From the NCBI RefSeq assembly GCF_001713375.1, contig NZ_CP016449.1, positions 2,666,001 to 2,730,000 on the forward strand: 64,000 bases of DNA. Direction: 5' to 3'. Below are positions 1 through 10,840 of this stretch, piece by piece; position 1 is the stretch's first letter, and every line of letters starts with the position of its first letter. A program made the position numbers and the translations under genes. The stretch comes from Hydrogenophaga sp. RAC07. GTDB taxonomy: Bacteria; Pseudomonadota; Gammaproteobacteria; Burkholderiales; Burkholderiaceae_C. The notes beneath the pieces are model-generated. The model made no database searches. It saw nothing but the letters and a program-made list of their open reading frames with translations, and had not been told where the DNA came from.

Positions 1-1
1 G

Positions 2-367
2 TACAAGAACTACGACCCGCGCGCCAAGCTCATGCAGGAAACCTGCAACGAGGTCCTGCAGGAACTCGGCCTGGAGAACGACCCGCTGTTCAAGCTCGCC
101 AAGGAGCTGGAGAAGATTGCGCTGGAAGACGAGTACTTCGTCTCGCGCAAGCTCTATCCCAACGTGGACTTTTACTCCGGCATCGTGCAGCGCGCCATCG
201 GCATCCCGGTGAACCTGTTCACCGGCATCTTCGCTCTGGCCCGCACGGTCGGCTGGATTGCCCAGCTCAACGAGATGATTGGCGACCCCGAGTACAAGAT
301 CGGCCGTCCACGCCAGCTGTTCACCGGCTCGCCACGCCGCGACATCAAGCCGCTGGAAACGCGCTGA
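2..367 (+). CDS. gltA: Citrate synthase, 3' end (partial)
   Basis: This is the C-terminal ~121 residues of type II (hexameric, Gram-negative type) citrate synthase, which condenses oxaloacetate and acetyl-CoA in the TCA cycle. The 5' part lies outside the window; the open frame runs in from base 2. Visible family features are [19 protein letters not shown], which carries the catalytic aspartate region (NVDFYSG), followed by [22 protein letters not shown] and the typical ending RPRQLFTG. The gene is followed by a clear hairpin terminator, so it ends its own transcription unit before leuC. Confidence 0.95.
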   Translation, partial: YKNYDPRAKLMQETCNEVLQELGLENDPLFKLAKELEKIALEDEYFVSRKLYPNVDFYSGIVQRAIGIPVNLFTGIFALARTVGWIAQLNEMIGDPEYKIGRPRQLFTGSPRRDIKPLETR

Positions 368-386
368 TCCGCTTGCGTTGAACGCA

Positions 387-422
387 GCGCCCGCGGCACC
401 TCCCGGTGCAGCGGGCGTTTTT
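387..422 (+). terminator. Intrinsic terminator after gltA
   Basis: A CGCCCGC arm and a GCGGGCG arm enclose an inner GCACC/GGTGC stem and are followed by TTTTTC. It begins about 20 bases after the gltA stop codon and reads in the same direction. Confidence 0.8.
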
Positions 423-494
423 CATTCGGAGCCCGTAAAATCGAGGGCTCTCCAGTTTTCAGGATCGCCGCCAGCGATCATCAACGGAACCGCC

Positions 495-1916
495 ATGGGA
501 CGCACGCTCTACGACAAGATCTGGGACGAACACGTCGTCCACACCGAAGACGACGGCACGTCCGTGCTCTACATCGACCGGCATCTGGTGCACGAAGTCA
601 CCAGCCCCCAGGCGTTTGAAGGACTGCGCCAGGCCGGCCGCAAGGTCTGGCGGGTGAGCTCGGTGGTGGCCACCGCCGACCACAACACGCCCACCACCGG
701 CTGGGAACTGGGCTACGACGGCATCACCGACCCGATCAGCAAAGAGCAGATCACCACGCTGAACAGCAACATCGCCGAATTCGGCGCCGCCGCGTTCTTC
801 CCCTTCATGTCCAAACGCCAAGGCATCGTGCACGTGATCGGCCCTGAAAACGGCGCCACCCTGCCCGGCATGACGGTGGTCTGCGGCGACAGCCACACGT
901 CCACCCACGGCGCGTTCGGCGCGCTCGCGCACGGCATCGGCACCAGCGAGGTCGAACATGTGCTGGCCACGCAGACGCTGCTGGCCAAGAAAGCGAAAAA
1001 CATGCTGGTGCGCGTGGACGGCCAACTCGCCAAGGGCTGCACCGCCAAAGACATCGTTCTCGCCATCATCGGCAAGATCGGCACTGCTGGCGGCACCGGG
1101 TACACCATCGAGTTCGGCGGCACCGCCATCCGCGCTCTGAGCATCGAAGGTCGCATGACGGTGTGCAACATGGCCATCGAAGGCGGTGCACGTGCTGGCC
1201 TGGTCGCGGTGGATGAAAAGACCATCGAGTACGTCAGGGGTCGCCCGCTCTCGCCCACGGGTGTGGAGTGGGACCACGCAGTGGCGTACTGGAATACGCT
1301 GCAGTCCGACGCCGACGCGAAGTTCGATGCGGTGGTCGAACTCGACGCCAGCAGAATCGTGCCGCAGGTCACCTGGGGTACCTCGCCCGAAATGGTGCTG
1401 GGGATCGACGGCAACGTGCCCGATCCCGACCGCGAAAAAGACGTCAACAAGCGCGGTGCCATCGAACGCGCCCTGACCTACATGGGCCTGCAGCCGGGCA
1501 AGGCGCTCGACGACATTTTTGTCGACAAGGTCTTCATCGGCTCCTGCACCAACAGCCGCATCGAAGACATGCGCGAAGCCGCGGCGGTGGTGAAGAAGCT
1601 CGGACAGAAGGTGGCCAAAAACGTGAAGCTGGCCATGGTGGTCCCGGGCTCTGGTCTGGTGAAAGCCCAGGCCGAGCGCGAAGGCCTGCACGAGATCTTC
1701 AAAGCCGCCGGCTTCGAGTGGCGCGAACCCGGCTGCTCGATGTGCCTGGCCATGAACGCCGACCGGCTTGAGCCGGGCGAGCGCTGCGCTTCCACCAGCA
1801 ACCGCAACTTCGAAGGGCGCCAGGGCGCCGGCGGTCGCACGCATCTGGTTTCCCCCGCCATGGCGGCCGCTGCGGCTGTGCATGGTCATTTCGTTGATGT
1901 CCGTCAATTTGCCTGA
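495..1916 (+). CDS. leuC: 3-isopropylmalate dehydratase large subunit
   Basis: LeuC is the iron-sulfur subunit of isopropylmalate isomerase, which converts 2-isopropylmalate to 3-isopropylmalate in leucine synthesis and works with LeuD. The ATG at 495 gives 473 residues, the usual family length; the frame stays open upstream, but that part overlaps gltA and its terminator and has no homology. The three [4Fe-4S] cysteines are visible: Cys351 in IGSCTNSR, and Cys414 and Cys417 in [11 protein letters not shown]. The aconitase-type [16 protein letters not shown] segment is also present. An entericidin-type gene and leuD follow closely, forming a leuC-leuD-leuB group. Confidence 0.96.
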   Translation: MGRTLYDKIWDEHVVHTEDDGTSVLYIDRHLVHEVTSPQAFEGLRQAGRKVWRVSSVVATADHNTPTTGWELGYDGITDPISKEQITTLNSNIAEFGAAAFFPFMSKRQGIVHVIGPENGATLPGMTVVCGDSHTSTHGAFGALAHGIGTSEVEHVLATQTLLAKKAKNMLVRVDGQLAKGCTAKDIVLAIIGKIGTAGGTGYTIEFGGTAIRALSIEGRMTVCNMAIEGGARAGLVAVDEKTIEYVRGRPLSPTGVEWDHAVAYWNTLQSDADAKFDAVVELDASRIVPQVTWGTSPEMVLGIDGNVPDPDREKDVNKRGAIERALTYMGLQPGKALDDIFVDKVFIGSCTNSRIEDMREAAAVVKKLGQKVAKNVKLAMVVPGSGLVKAQAEREGLHEIFKAAGFEWREPGCSMCLAMNADRLEPGERCASTSNRNFEGRQGAGGRTHLVSPAMAAAAAVHGHFVDVRQFA

Positions 1917-1928
1917 AAGGAAGAGTTC

Positions 1929-2060
1929 ATGAAATCGATCGCTACCCTCCTCGCTGCTGCTTTCGTGCTGGCCTTGGCTGGCTGCAACACCGTTCAGGGT
2001 GTTGGCCAGGACATCCAGAAGGGTGGGCAGGTGCTGGAAGACGCCGCCAAGAAAAAATGA
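1929..2060 (+). CDS. Entericidin A/B family small lipoprotein
   Basis: This 43-residue product begins [19 protein letters not shown]. It has a basic N-terminus, a hydrophobic core and a lipobox LAGC with Cys19 as the lipidation site. The mature part, [20 protein letters not shown], matches the entericidin EcnA/EcnB pattern (GxGxDxxxxGxxxxxAA). These are tiny membrane lipoproteins of uncertain physiological role, linked to cell-lysis control in enterobacteria. It sits between leuC and leuD, and its stop overlaps the leuD start (ATGA), so translation is probably coupled. The family call rests on the short motif and is fairly secure; function in this organism is unknown. Confidence 0.8.
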   Translation: MKSIATLLAAAFVLALAGCNTVQGVGQDIQKGGQVLEDAAKKK

Positions 2061-2707
2061 ACAAGTTCACTGTGCACAAGGGCCTCGTGGCCCCGATGGA
2101 CCGGGAAAACGTCGACACCGACGCGATCATTCCCAAACAGTTCCTGAAGTCGATCCGCAAGACAGGCTTCGGCGAAAACCTGTTTGACGAATGGCGTTAC
2201 CTCGACAAAGGCGAACCGGGACAAGATCCGGCCAGCCGCAAGCCCAATCCGGAGTTCGTGCTCAACCAGCCGCGCTATGCCGGTGCGTCGGTGTTGCTGG
2301 CACGCAAGAATTTCGGTTGCGGCTCCAGCCGTGAGCACGCGCCCTGGGCCATCGACCAGTACGGTTTTCGTGCACTCATCGCCCCCAGCTACGCCGACAT
2401 CTTCTTCAACAACTGCTTCAAGAACGGCTTGCTGCCGATCCAACTGCCAGAAGCCCAGGTGGCGCAGTTGTTTGACGAGGTGGCGGCGTTCCCCGGCTAT
2501 GAGCTCACCATCGACCTGGAGCGCCAGGTGATCGTGAAGCCCCAGGGCGAGGAGTTGCCGTTTGAAGTGCAGGCGTTTCGCAAGTTCTGCCTGATCAACG
2601 GCCTGGACGACATCGGCCTGACCCTGCGCTACAAGGACAAGATCGCCGCTTTCGAGGCCGAACGTCTGGCCACCAAGCCCTGGCTCCATCACACGATGCC
2701 GGTCTGA
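2057..2707 (+). CDS. leuD: 3-isopropylmalate dehydratase small subunit
   Basis: LeuD is the swivel-domain subunit that pairs with LeuC to isomerise isopropylmalate. At 216 residues it is the normal length for proteobacterial LeuD. Family motifs are [17 protein letters not shown] near the N-terminus and [19 protein letters not shown] in the middle. The ATG overlaps the stop of the small entericidin-type gene by four bases (ATGA), which supports this start and implies translational coupling. leuB follows after 35 bases. Confidence 0.96.
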   Translation: MNKFTVHKGLVAPMDRENVDTDAIIPKQFLKSIRKTGFGENLFDEWRYLDKGEPGQDPASRKPNPEFVLNQPRYAGASVLLARKNFGCGSSREHAPWAIDQYGFRALIAPSYADIFFNNCFKNGLLPIQLPEAQVAQLFDEVAAFPGYELTIDLERQVIVKPQGEELPFEVQAFRKFCLINGLDDIGLTLRYKDKIAAFEAERLATKPWLHHTMPV

Positions 2708-2742
2708 CCCAACGAGAGACAACACCCTGGCCGGAGGTCGGG

Positions 2743-3849
2743 GTGAACCATTCACAACCCATGAAAATCGCAGTTCTTCCCGGTGATGGCATCGGTACCG
2801 AAATCGTCGCCGAAGCCATCAAGGTCCTTGACGTGCTCGACCTTCCCTTCGAGATGGAATCGGCCCTGGTCGGTGGCGCGGCTTACGAAGCCCACGGCCA
2901 CCCGCTGCCCGAGTCGACCTTGAAGCTGGCGATGGAATCCGATGCAGTTCTGTTCGGTGCCGTGGGTGACTGGAAATACGACAAGCTCGACCGACCCCTG
3001 CGCCCTGAACAGGCCATCCTCGGTTTGCGCAAGCACATGGGCTTGTTTGCCAACTTCCGTCCCGCCATCTGCTACCCCGAGTTGGTGGGCGCTTCCAGCC
3101 TCAAGCCCGAAATCATCTCGGGCCTGGACATCCTCATCATCCGAGAGCTCACCGGCGACATCTACTTCGGCCAACCGCGCGGCCGCCGCGTGGCCACAGA
3201 CGGCCACTTTCCCGGTGCCGAAGAAGCGTTCGACACCATGCGCTACAGCAAGCCGGAGATCGTGCGTATCGCGCACGTGGCTTTTCAGGCGGCCCGCAAG
3301 CGCAACAAAAAAGTAACCAGCGTCGACAAGGCCAACGTGCTGGAAACCTTCCAGTTCTGGAAAGACGTGGTGACCGAGGTGCACGCCGAGTACCCCGATG
3401 TGGAGCTCGAACACATGTACGTGGACAACGCGGCCATGCAGTTGGTGCGCGCGCCCAAGAAGTTCGATGTGGTGGTCACGGGCAACATGTTCGGTGACAT
3501 CTTGTCCGATGAAGCGTCCATGCTGACCGGCTCCATCGGCATGCTCCCCTCGGCCTCGTTGAACACGAAGAACCAGGGCCTGTACGAGCCCAGCCACGGC
3601 AGTGCACCGGACATCGCCGGCCAGGGCATTGCCAATCCGCTGGCTACAATACTGTCCGCTGCCATGATGCTCCGTTTCTCACTCAACCAGCCCGCTGCTG
3701 CCGCCCGCATTGAAAGTGCGGTCAGCAGCGTGCTTGCGTCCGGCTTGCGCACGACCGACATCTGGTCGGAAGGCACCACGAAGGTCGGCACCCGCGAGAT
3801 GGGTGATGCGGTCGTGGCTGCCATCACCAAAACGATTACCAAGGGCTGA
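2743..3849 (+). CDS. leuB: 3-isopropylmalate dehydrogenase
   Basis: LeuB oxidatively decarboxylates 3-isopropylmalate with NAD+ to give 2-oxoisocaproate, the last pathway-specific step before transamination to leucine. The N-terminus [16 protein letters not shown] and the substrate/metal region DNAAMQL with [17 protein letters not shown] are typical, as is the NAD-binding [16 protein letters not shown] at 2743 with GGAGG five bases upstream gives 368 residues. An ATG at 2761 would give 362 and starts exactly where homology normally begins, so the first six residues are uncertain. Confidence 0.95.
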   Translation: MNHSQPMKIAVLPGDGIGTEIVAEAIKVLDVLDLPFEMESALVGGAAYEAHGHPLPESTLKLAMESDAVLFGAVGDWKYDKLDRPLRPEQAILGLRKHMGLFANFRPAICYPELVGASSLKPEIISGLDILIIRELTGDIYFGQPRGRRVATDGHFPGAEEAFDTMRYSKPEIVRIAHVAFQAARKRNKKVTSVDKANVLETFQFWKDVVTEVHAEYPDVELEHMYVDNAAMQLVRAPKKFDVVVTGNMFGDILSDEASMLTGSIGMLPSASLNTKNQGLYEPSHGSAPDIAGQGIANPLATILSAAMMLRFSLNQPAAAARIESAVSSVLASGLRTTDIWSEGTTKVGTREMGDAVVAAITKTITKG

Positions 3850-3930
3850 TCCAGCTCCGGTTCGTCACGCCCCCACCCGGCACGACGAGCCGGGGCTCAA
3901 AAGGTTTTTCAACTTTGAAAGGGCGTTGAC

Positions 3931-5058
3931 ATGAAACTCGTAGGACTCGTAGGCTGGCGCGGCATGGTGGGCTCGGTGCTCATGGACCGCATGGTCGCGG
4001 AAAGCGACTTTGACCTGATCGAACCGCTGTTCTTCTCCACCTCCAACGCGGGCGGCAAGGCCCCCACGATGGCGAAGAACGAAACCAGGCTGCAGGACGC
4101 GCACGACATCGCCGCCCTCAAGCGCTGCGACATCATCATCACGGCCCAGGGCGGCGACTACACCAGCGAGGTGTTCCCCAAACTGCGCGCTGCCGGATGG
4201 AATGGCCACTGGATCGACGCGGCGTCCACCCTGCGCATGGACAAAGAGGCCGTCATCATCCTGGACCCGGTCAACCTGCCCGTGATCAAGACCGCCCTGG
4301 GCAACGGCGGCAAGAACTGGGTCGGCGGCAACTGCACCGTGAGCTGCATGCTCATGGGTGTGGGTGCGCTGTACAAGGCTGGTCTGGTCGAATGGATGAG
4401 CACGCAGACGTATCAGGCCGCGTCGGGCGGTGGCGCACAGCACATGCGCGAACTGCTCACGCAGTACGGCACGCTCAACGCCGAAGTCAAAGCCTTGCTG
4501 GACGACCCCAAGAGCGCCATTCTCGAAATCGACCGCAAGGTGATCGCCAAGCAGCGCTCATTGACCGGCGCCGAGACAGCCAACTTCAGCGTGCCGCTGG
4601 GCGGCTCGCTGATTCCCTGGATCGACAAGGACCTGGGCAATGGCATGTCCAAGGAAGAGTGGAAAGGCATGGCCGAAACCAACAAGATTCTGGGATTGGG
4701 TGAAGGCTTCGGTTCGTCGGCCATCCCGGTCGACGGTTTCTGCGTGCGCGTGGGCGCCATGCGCTGCCACAGCCAGGCACTGACCTTCAAGCTGCGCAAG
4801 GACGTGCCGCTGGCCGACATCGAAGCCATGATCGCGGCCGACAACGCTTGGGTGAAAGTGGTGCCCAACACCCGCGAAGCCACCATCAAAGACCTGACGC
4901 CCGTGGCCGTCACCGGCACGATGACAATCCCGGTGGGGCGCATCCGAAAGTTGGCCATGGGTCCGGAATACCTGGGCGCCTTCACCATTGGCGACCAGTT
5001 GCTGTGGGGTGCGGCCGAACCGCTGCGCCGCATGCTGCGCATCCTGCTCGACGCTTGA
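3931..5058 (+). CDS. asd: Aspartate-semialdehyde dehydrogenase
   Basis: Asd reduces beta-aspartyl phosphate to aspartate semialdehyde with NADPH, feeding the lysine/diaminopimelate, threonine and methionine branches. At 375 residues it fits the proteobacterial form. The Rossmann start [17 protein letters not shown] and the active-site [10 protein letters not shown] are visible; Cys135 in GGNC is the expected catalytic nucleophile. [15 protein letters not shown] carries substrate-binding residues. It follows the leu genes by 80 bases and precedes fimV, a conserved betaproteobacterial order. Confidence 0.96.
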   Translation: MKLVGLVGWRGMVGSVLMDRMVAESDFDLIEPLFFSTSNAGGKAPTMAKNETRLQDAHDIAALKRCDIIITAQGGDYTSEVFPKLRAAGWNGHWIDAASTLRMDKEAVIILDPVNLPVIKTALGNGGKNWVGGNCTVSCMLMGVGALYKAGLVEWMSTQTYQAASGGGAQHMRELLTQYGTLNAEVKALLDDPKSAILEIDRKVIAKQRSLTGAETANFSVPLGGSLIPWIDKDLGNGMSKEEWKGMAETNKILGLGEGFGSSAIPVDGFCVRVGAMRCHSQALTFKLRKDVPLADIEAMIAADNAWVKVVPNTREATIKDLTPVAVTGTMTIPVGRIRKLAMGPEYLGAFTIGDQLLWGAAEPLRRMLRILLDA

Positions 5059-5191
5059 GTGCAATGGGGGTCGGGTGCGAAAGGCGGCGGGACCCGGAAA
5101 CAGCTGAAAAGGTTCGTTGCAAGTCAGCAACGTAAATTCAAGGGCCAAACACGACAAACGGTGGGCTGGGAAACTCAAGCGGATTCTCAGC

Positions 5192-5220
5192 TTGTCACCG
5201 TAATCCGTTGATGTTAAGGT
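5192..5220 (+). promoter_or_regulatory. Candidate sigma-70 promoter for fimV
   Basis: TTGTCA and TAAGGT are separated by 17 bases in the 192-base asd-fimV gap, about 30 bases before the fimV GTG. This is a motif match only. Confidence 0.4.
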
Positions 5221-5250
5221 CAAAATTAGGTTTTTTCCTTCGAGGTCCAA

Positions 5251-7986
5251 GTGCCATTCAAACCCCGCCATACCCCCTTTCAATCGGCGAGCCAGGTGCG
5301 ACAAATCACCGGGTTTGGTGGCTTGCAAGCCATAGCTGCAGCCGCCTTGCTGTGCGCAGCGCTCACGCACCACGGAGCTGCCCAGGCCTTGGCTTTGGGA
5401 CGTGTGGTCGTTCAGTCTGCGCTGGGGGAGCCTTTGCGGGCGGAAATCGACGTTCCAGACATCAACCCTGAAGAGGCTGCCAGCCTGCGGGTGAGCCTCG
5501 CAGCGCCTGAGACGTTTCGCGCCTCGGGCATGGAAATCAATGCCGCCCTCTCCGGTCTGCAGATCTCGCTGCAACGCCGAGCCGACGGCCGTTCGTTTCT
5601 TCGACTGACCAGCCCTCGCCCGGTCAACGAGCCCTTTGTGGATTTGATCGTCGAAGCCAATTGGGCTTCAGGCCGCATCGTTCGCGACTACACGCTCCTG
5701 TTTGATCCACCCAACCTGCGCCCGGCGCCCCGACCGGTGCCCATTGCACCCGGGGTGAGCGCACCGCCAGCCACACGAGCCCAACCCGTGTTGCCCAGTG
5801 CACCATTGCCGCCCGTGGCTCAGGCCGCGCCTGCGCCAGCACCCGCCGTCTCACCGCCCTCGACGCCCGTCGCGCAGCCCGAGCGCGCAGCAGCGCCAGC
5901 GCCCGCCCCTGCATCCGGTGGTGCGCAGGTTCGCGTGCAGGCCGGCGACACGGCTGGACGCATCGCCGCCTCCAACCGCCCCGCAAACGTGTCGCTGGAC
6001 CAGATGTTGGTGGCCATGCTCCGCTCCAGCCCCAGTGCGTTCATTGGTGGCAACGTGAACCGGATCAAGGCAGGCGCCGTGATCGATCTGCCCACCGCCG
6101 AACAAGCCGGCGCAGTCAACGCAGGAGAAGCGCGCCAGACCATAGAGGCCCAGAGCCGCGACTTCAACGAATTCCGCCGTCGCCTGGCCGGCGCAGCGCC
6201 CGATGCCGACGTGGGCACAGCCGACCGGCAGGCGGCTGGCCAGGTGCAGGCCGAGGTGAAAGACGCTGCGCCCACGGCGCCTGCCGCCGACAAGCTGACA
6301 CTGTCCAAAGGCGCCACGCCCGCGCAGACCGCTCGCGAAGACCAGATCGCCAAGGAACGGCAAGCGCAAGAGGCGTCGACCCGCGTGGCTGAGCTTTCGC
6401 GCAACATCGACGAGCTGGCGAAACTGGGCACTCCCGCACCGGCAACGCCAGCAGCCCCCGCCACACCGGCTGCACCGGCCGCTGCGGCCGCGCCCGCTAC
6501 AGCCGCAACACCTGCACCAGCGACGCCACCAGCTGCACCTGCGGTGCCAGCCGACAGTGCAACGCCACCAGCCGCGGCACCCGCTGCAACGCCGGCGGAA
6601 ACACCCGCTGCCGCTGCACCGGAGGCACCTCCCGCCGCCGCACCCGCCGTCACGCCAACCCCGCAGGTTGCGGCACCCGCTCCCGTTCCCCTGCCTGACG
6701 AGCCATCGTTCATTGACCAGCTGCGCGACAACCCCTTGGTGCTGCCCCTGGCCGGGGGGCTGCTGGCCCTGCTGGCGGGCTTCGGCATCTACCGCATGCG
6801 ACAGCGCAAAGGCGGTGCCAGCGTTGACAGCTCCTTCCTGGAAAGCCGTCTCCAGCCCGATTCGTTCTTTGGCTCCAGCGGTGGGCAGCGCATCGACACC
6901 GCGGAATCCGCAGCCTCGGGCTCGTCCATGGTCTATTCGCCCAGCCAGCTGGACGCAGCCGGCGATGTTGACCCCGTGGCCGAGGCCGACGTGTACCTCG
7001 CCTACGGCCGAGACTTGCAGGCCGAGGAAATCCTCAAGGAAGCCATGCGCAGCACGCCCACGCGCGTGGCCATTCACAACAAATTGCTGGAGATTTACGC
7101 CAAGCGCCGCGATGCCAGGGCTTTTGAAGTTGTGGCCACTGAAGCGTTTGGGTTGACCCAGGGCCAGGGTCCTGAATGGGATCGGGCCTGCGAACTGGGC
7201 AAGGAGCTTGACCCGTCCAACCCGCTGTACCAACCCGGTGGCAAACCGGCGGCCAAGGCCGGCGCTGTCGAGAATTTTGCGGCAGCTGGTGCCAACACCA
7301 TGCCGTTTGTCAGCAGCACCATGTCGGGTCCTTCGGGCAGCCCGGCATCGGGCATGGGCGATCTTGACCTCGACCTGGATTTTTCGCTCGACGACGCCAG
7401 CACCGACCAGAGCGTGGCGCCAGCCTACGCCGCTGCACCGCCCGATGCGGTTTTGTCGGACATGGGCGATCTCCAGATCACCGACGCGCTCACCAGCCAG
7501 ACTGCCGAACCCTCGGGTCCGCCCTCCATGTCCATGGACTTCGACCTGGATTTCCCTTCGCAACCCGCGAACTTGCAGCCGCCTTCAGAGATAGCGCCCA
7601 CTCCAGTCGCAGCCGCCACCCCGGAAGCGCCCACGTTCGACTTGAGCGAAGAAGCGCCAGATTTTGGTCTTGACATGGACCTTCCCGACGAATCCTCTGA
7701 CCGCGCAGCACCCGTGAACCAGAGTGCTGTGGACGCTGCCCCGGCACCGATGGCATTCGATCTGAACAATCTGAACCTCGACCTGGAAGCGCCCGCCGAA
7801 ATCGACATGACGGCCAGCGATGCATCCGGCCAGGAAAATCCGCTGGAAACCAAGCTGTCCCTGGCAGAAGAATTCCGCGCGATCGGCGACTTTGAAGGCG
7901 CCCGTTCTCTGGCGGAAGAGGTGCTGGCAGAAGCATCCGGCTCCCTCAAAACCAAGGCAGGCACCTTCCTGGCCGATCTGGCTTGA
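5251..7986 (+). CDS. fimV: FimV/HubP family polar hub protein
   Basis: FimV-type proteins are inner-membrane, peptidoglycan-binding polar organisers that influence type IV pilus assembly and motility. This 911-residue protein has a signal-like N-terminus (about residues 25-50), the FimV N-terminal domain beginning LGRVVVQSALGEPLRAEI, a LysM-like module (about 226-277), and an Ala/Pro-rich linker (about 390-485). A single membrane span (PLVLPLAGGLLALLAGFGIY, about 495-515) is followed by an acidic cytoplasmic part with TPR-like sequence and the conserved C-terminal helix-rich end starting ETKLSLAEEFRAIGDFEGA. The start is GTG at 5251, preceded by GAGGT. It stands between asd and truA. Confidence 0.9.
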   Translation: MPFKPRHTPFQSASQVRQITGFGGLQAIAAAALLCAALTHHGAAQALALGRVVVQSALGEPLRAEIDVPDINPEEAASLRVSLAAPETFRASGMEINAALSGLQISLQRRADGRSFLRLTSPRPVNEPFVDLIVEANWASGRIVRDYTLLFDPPNLRPAPRPVPIAPGVSAPPATRAQPVLPSAPLPPVAQAAPAPAPAVSPPSTPVAQPERAAAPAPAPASGGAQVRVQAGDTAGRIAASNRPANVSLDQMLVAMLRSSPSAFIGGNVNRIKAGAVIDLPTAEQAGAVNAGEARQTIEAQSRDFNEFRRRLAGAAPDADVGTADRQAAGQVQAEVKDAAPTAPAADKLTLSKGATPAQTAREDQIAKERQAQEASTRVAELSRNIDELAKLGTPAPATPAAPATPAAPAAAAAPATAATPAPATPPAAPAVPADSATPPAAAPAATPAETPAAAAPEAPPAAAPAVTPTPQVAAPAPVPLPDEPSFIDQLRDNPLVLPLAGGLLALLAGFGIYRMRQRKGGASVDSSFLESRLQPDSFFGSSGGQRIDTAESAASGSSMVYSPSQLDAAGDVDPVAEADVYLAYGRDLQAEEILKEAMRSTPTRVAIHNKLLEIYAKRRDARAFEVVATEAFGLTQGQGPEWDRACELGKELDPSNPLYQPGGKPAAKAGAVENFAAAGANTMPFVSSTMSGPSGSPASGMGDLDLDLDFSLDDASTDQSVAPAYAAAPPDAVLSDMGDLQITDALTSQTAEPSGPPSMSMDFDLDFPSQPANLQPPSEIAPTPVAAATPEAPTFDLSEEAPDFGLDMDLPDESSDRAAPVNQSAVDAAPAPMAFDLNNLNLDLEAPAEIDMTASDASGQENPLETKLSLAEEFRAIGDFEGARSLAEEVLAEASGSLKTKAGTFLADLA
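6427..6700 (+). repeat. Low-complexity Ala/Pro-coding tract in fimV
   Basis: About 270 bases of imperfect GCN/CCN codon repeats encode an Ala-Pro-Thr linker between the LysM-like module and the membrane span of FimV. It has no regular unit length and no spacers. Confidence 0.7.
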
Positions 7987-8050
7987 CACGTCCTCAAGGC
8001 CGGCCTGCCGGCCGGCCCGGCGCCTGCACTTGTGAATCCCGGAGGGTGAC

Positions 8051-8839
8051 GTGACCCGCATCGCTCTGGGTGTCAGCTACAACGGCCGCGCCTATGAGGG
8101 CTGGCAAAGCCAGTTGGGTGGCCAAACCGTGCAGGACAAGCTGGAGCGAGCCCTCACCCGGTTCGGCGCCACGGAACCCATCAAAACCCTGTGTGCCGGC
8201 CGCACCGACTCGGGTGTGCACGGGCTCATGCAGGTGGTGCACTTCGACACGGCGCTGCAGCGCGACGAAAACGCCTGGGTCAGGGGCACCAACGCCTTCC
8301 TGCCCTCCGACATCGCCATCCAGTGGGCGCGCCAGGTCGACAGCAGCTTTCACGCGCGCGGCAGCGCACGCTCGCGCCGCTACGCCTACGTGCTGCTTGA
8401 GTCGCCCGTGCGCCCCAGCGTGGACGCCGGTCAGGTCGGCTGGGTGTTCCGACCGCTGGCACTGGAGCCCATGGTGCAAGCCGCGCAGATGCTGGTGGGC
8501 GAGCACGACTTCTCGTCGTTCCGCGCCGCCCAGTGCCAAGCCCACTCGCCGGTCAAACACCTGATGCGCGCCGAGATCGCTCGCCGTGGTGCCTATTGGC
8601 GTTTCGAGTTCGAGGCCTCGGCCTTCCTGCACCACATGATCCGCAACATCATGGGCTGCCTGATCGCCATCGGCATCGGCAGCCGCCCGCCCGAGTGGAT
8701 GGCCGAGGTGCTCCAGGCCCGCAGCCGGGACGTGGCAGCACCCACCTTTTCCCCGGACGGCCTGTATTTCCTCGGGCCGGTCTACGATGAGGCTTTGGGC
8801 TTGCCGCTGCGCACGTCCGCCTTCGACTGGTTGCCATGA
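8051..8839 (+). CDS. truA: tRNA pseudouridine(38-40) synthase
   Basis: TruA isomerises uridines 38-40 in the tRNA anticodon arm to pseudouridine. The 262-residue protein has the family start RIALGVSYNGRAYEGWQSQ and the catalytic segment CAGRTDSGVHG, where the Asp of GRTDSGVH is the conserved nucleophile. FLHHMIRNIMGCLIAIG is the typical C-terminal region. The GTG at 8051 has GGAGGG just upstream. trpF starts within its last codons (ATGA), so the tryptophan genes are probably cotranscribed with truA. Confidence 0.95.
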   Translation: MTRIALGVSYNGRAYEGWQSQLGGQTVQDKLERALTRFGATEPIKTLCAGRTDSGVHGLMQVVHFDTALQRDENAWVRGTNAFLPSDIAIQWARQVDSSFHARGSARSRRYAYVLLESPVRPSVDAGQVGWVFRPLALEPMVQAAQMLVGEHDFSSFRAAQCQAHSPVKHLMRAEIARRGAYWRFEFEASAFLHHMIRNIMGCLIAIGIGSRPPEWMAEVLQARSRDVAAPTFSPDGLYFLGPVYDEALGLPLRTSAFDWLP

Positions 8840-9513
8840 ACGCACACCGCACCCGCATCAAGATCTGCGGCCTCACACGCGAGGCCGATGTGGACGCAGC
8901 CGCCCGCGCGGGAGCCGATGCCGTTGGTTTTGTGCTGTACGCAAAAAGCCCGCGCCATGTCACGCCGGAACGCGCTGGTGAGCTGGCCCGCCGCCTGCCC
9001 GCTTTCGTGACACCCGTGCTGCTGTTCGTCAACGCCAGCCCCGAGTACGTTCAGCGCGCGTGCGAAGCCGTACCCAACGCCCTGCTCCAGTTCCACGGCG
9101 ACGAGTCACCCGCCGACTGCCTGGCCGCTGGCCGCCCCTTCATGCGCGCCGCGCGCATACCCACAGGTGCTGCCGGGCAAGGCTTCGATCTCCTAAAATA
9201 CGCGACGGACTTCTCAACAGCCCAAGCGATCCTGCTCGACGCGCACGTCGAAGGCTTCGGCGGTGGGGGTCAATCCTTCGACTGGACAGCATTCCCTTGG
9301 TCACATCCGCTTCTAAACGCCAGCTCTCGCCTCGTTTTGTCTGGTGGACTCACGCCTGCAAACGTGATCGATGGCATCACGTGCGTGCGGCCTTGGGCCG
9401 TTGATGTGAGTTCCGGCGTCGAGGTGTCCAAGGGCATCAAGAGCCCGGACCTCATGAACGCCTTCGTCGCTGCCGTTCGTGCAGCCGACGAACACCTTTC
9501 CCGCCTGCCCTGA
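8836..9513 (+). CDS. trpF: Phosphoribosylanthranilate isomerase
   Basis: TrpF performs the Amadori rearrangement of N-phosphoribosylanthranilate to CdRP in tryptophan synthesis. It is a single TIM barrel of 225 residues. The general base cysteine lies in [14 protein letters not shown], and the catalytic aspartate is expected in [28 protein letters not shown] and [19 protein letters not shown] form the phosphate-binding end. It overlaps truA by four bases, and trpB follows after 43 bases. There is no trpC fusion. Confidence 0.95.
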   Translation: MNAHRTRIKICGLTREADVDAAARAGADAVGFVLYAKSPRHVTPERAGELARRLPAFVTPVLLFVNASPEYVQRACEAVPNALLQFHGDESPADCLAAGRPFMRAARIPTGAAGQGFDLLKYATDFSTAQAILLDAHVEGFGGGGQSFDWTAFPWSHPLLNASSRLVLSGGLTPANVIDGITCVRPWAVDVSSGVEVSKGIKSPDLMNAFVAAVRAADEHLSRLP

Positions 9514-9556
9514 TCGCCCCCGATCCGGGGTCGGGCAACCGAGACGAGATCACCCC

Positions 9557-10840
9557 ATGCAGACCTACCAGCAACCCGACGCCCGCGGCCACTTCGGCAT
9601 CTACGGCGGCAGCTTCGTGAGCGAGACGCTCACCCACGCCATCAACGAGCTCAAGGCCGCGTACGCGAAATACCAGCACGACCCCGAGTTCCTGGCCGAA
9701 TTCAAAAGTGAACTCGCGCACTTTGTGGGCCGACCCAGCCCGGTCTACCACGCCGCCCGCATGAGCCGCGAGACCGGTGGAGCGCAGATCTTCCTCAAGC
9801 GCGAAGACCTCAACCACACCGGCGCGCACAAGATCAACAACACCATCGGCCAGGCCATGCTCGCCAAACGCATGGGCAAGCCGCGCATCATTGCGGAGAC
9901 CGGCGCGGGCCAGCACGGTGTGGCCACCGCCACCATCTGCGCGCGCTATGGGCTGGAGTGTGTGGTCTACATGGGCAGTGAAGACGTGAAGCGCCAGAGC
10001 CCCAACGTCTACCGCATGAAGCTGCTGGGCGCCACCGTGGTGCCGGTCGAATCGGGCAGCCGCACGCTCAAGGACGCGCTCAACGAGGCCATGCGCGACT
10101 GGGTCGCCAACGTGGACAACACCTTCTACATCATCGGCACCGTGGCCGGTCCTCACCCTTACCCGATGATGGTGCGCGACTTCCAGAGCGTGATCGGCGA
10201 GGAATGCCTGGTGCAGATGCCCGAGATGCTGCTGGCCGCCGGCTGCAAGAACGAGCAACCCGACGCGGTGATCGCCTGCGTGGGTGGCGGCAGCAACGCC
10301 ATGGGTATTTTTTACCCCTACATCAACCACGCGCAAACGCGCTTGATCGGCGTCGAAGCCGCTGGCGAAGGCATGGAAAGCGGCAAACACTCGGCCTCGC
10401 TACAAAAAGGGAGCCCGGGTGTGCTGCACGGCAACCGCACCTATGTGCTGCAGGACGACAACGGCCAGGTGACCGAAACGCACAGCGTGAGCGCCGGCCT
10501 GGACTACCCCGGCGTGGGCCCCGAACACGCGTTCCTGAAAGACATCGGCCGCGCCGAGTACGTGGGCATCACCGACGCCGAGGCGCTGGAGGCCTTTCAC
10601 TACCTGTGCCGCACCGAGGGCATCATCCCCGCGCTCGAATCGAGCCACGCCGTGGCCTACGCCATGAAGCTGGCCAGGACCATGAAGGCCGATCAATCGA
10701 TCCTGGTCAACCTCTCGGGCCGGGGCGACAAGGACATCGGCACCGTGGCCGACCTGTCCAACGCCGACTTTTATTGCCGCCCGAGCTGCAAAGGGCAGTC
10801 GGTCAAAGGTGGCGTGGCCACCATCGAGGTGAAAAAATGA
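9557..10840 (+). CDS. trpB: Tryptophan synthase beta chain
   Basis: TrpB condenses indole with serine using PLP and forms the alpha2-beta2 complex with TrpA. The ATG at 9557 gives 427 residues, slightly longer than the ~400 of many homologues; 26 further codons upstream lie in the same frame but lack similarity. The PLP lysine is Lys92 in HTGAHKINN, and the phosphate-binding loop is [10 protein letters not shown]. The trpA start overlaps the trpB stop (ATGA), as expected for equimolar subunits. Confidence 0.96.
   Translation: MQTYQQPDARGHFGIYGGSFVSETLTHAINELKAAYAKYQHDPEFLAEFKSELAHFVGRPSPVYHAARMSRETGGAQIFLKREDLNHTGAHKINNTIGQAMLAKRMGKPRIIAETGAGQHGVATATICARYGLECVVYMGSEDVKRQSPNVYRMKLLGATVVPVESGSRTLKDALNEAMRDWVANVDNTFYIIGTVAGPHPYPMMVRDFQSVIGEECLVQMPEMLLAAGCKNEQPDAVIACVGGGSNAMGIFYPYINHAQTRLIGVEAAGEGMESGKHSASLQKGSPGVLHGNRTYVLQDDNGQVTETHSVSAGLDYPGVGPEHAFLKDIGRAEYVGITDAEALEAFHYLCRTEGIIPALESSHAVAYAMKLARTMKADQSILVNLSGRGDKDIGTVADLSNADFYCRPSCKGQSVKGGVATIEVKK

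Noticed and set aside
279..494. Extended N-terminus for leuC in the same open frame.
   Set aside because: It overlaps the gltA end and its terminator and has no similarity to LeuC; the ATG at 495 gives the normal length.
6427..6700. Repetitive GC-rich tract that could suggest a tandem repeat array or CRISPR.
   Set aside because: There is no constant repeat length and no spacers. It is an in-frame Ala/Pro linker of FimV.
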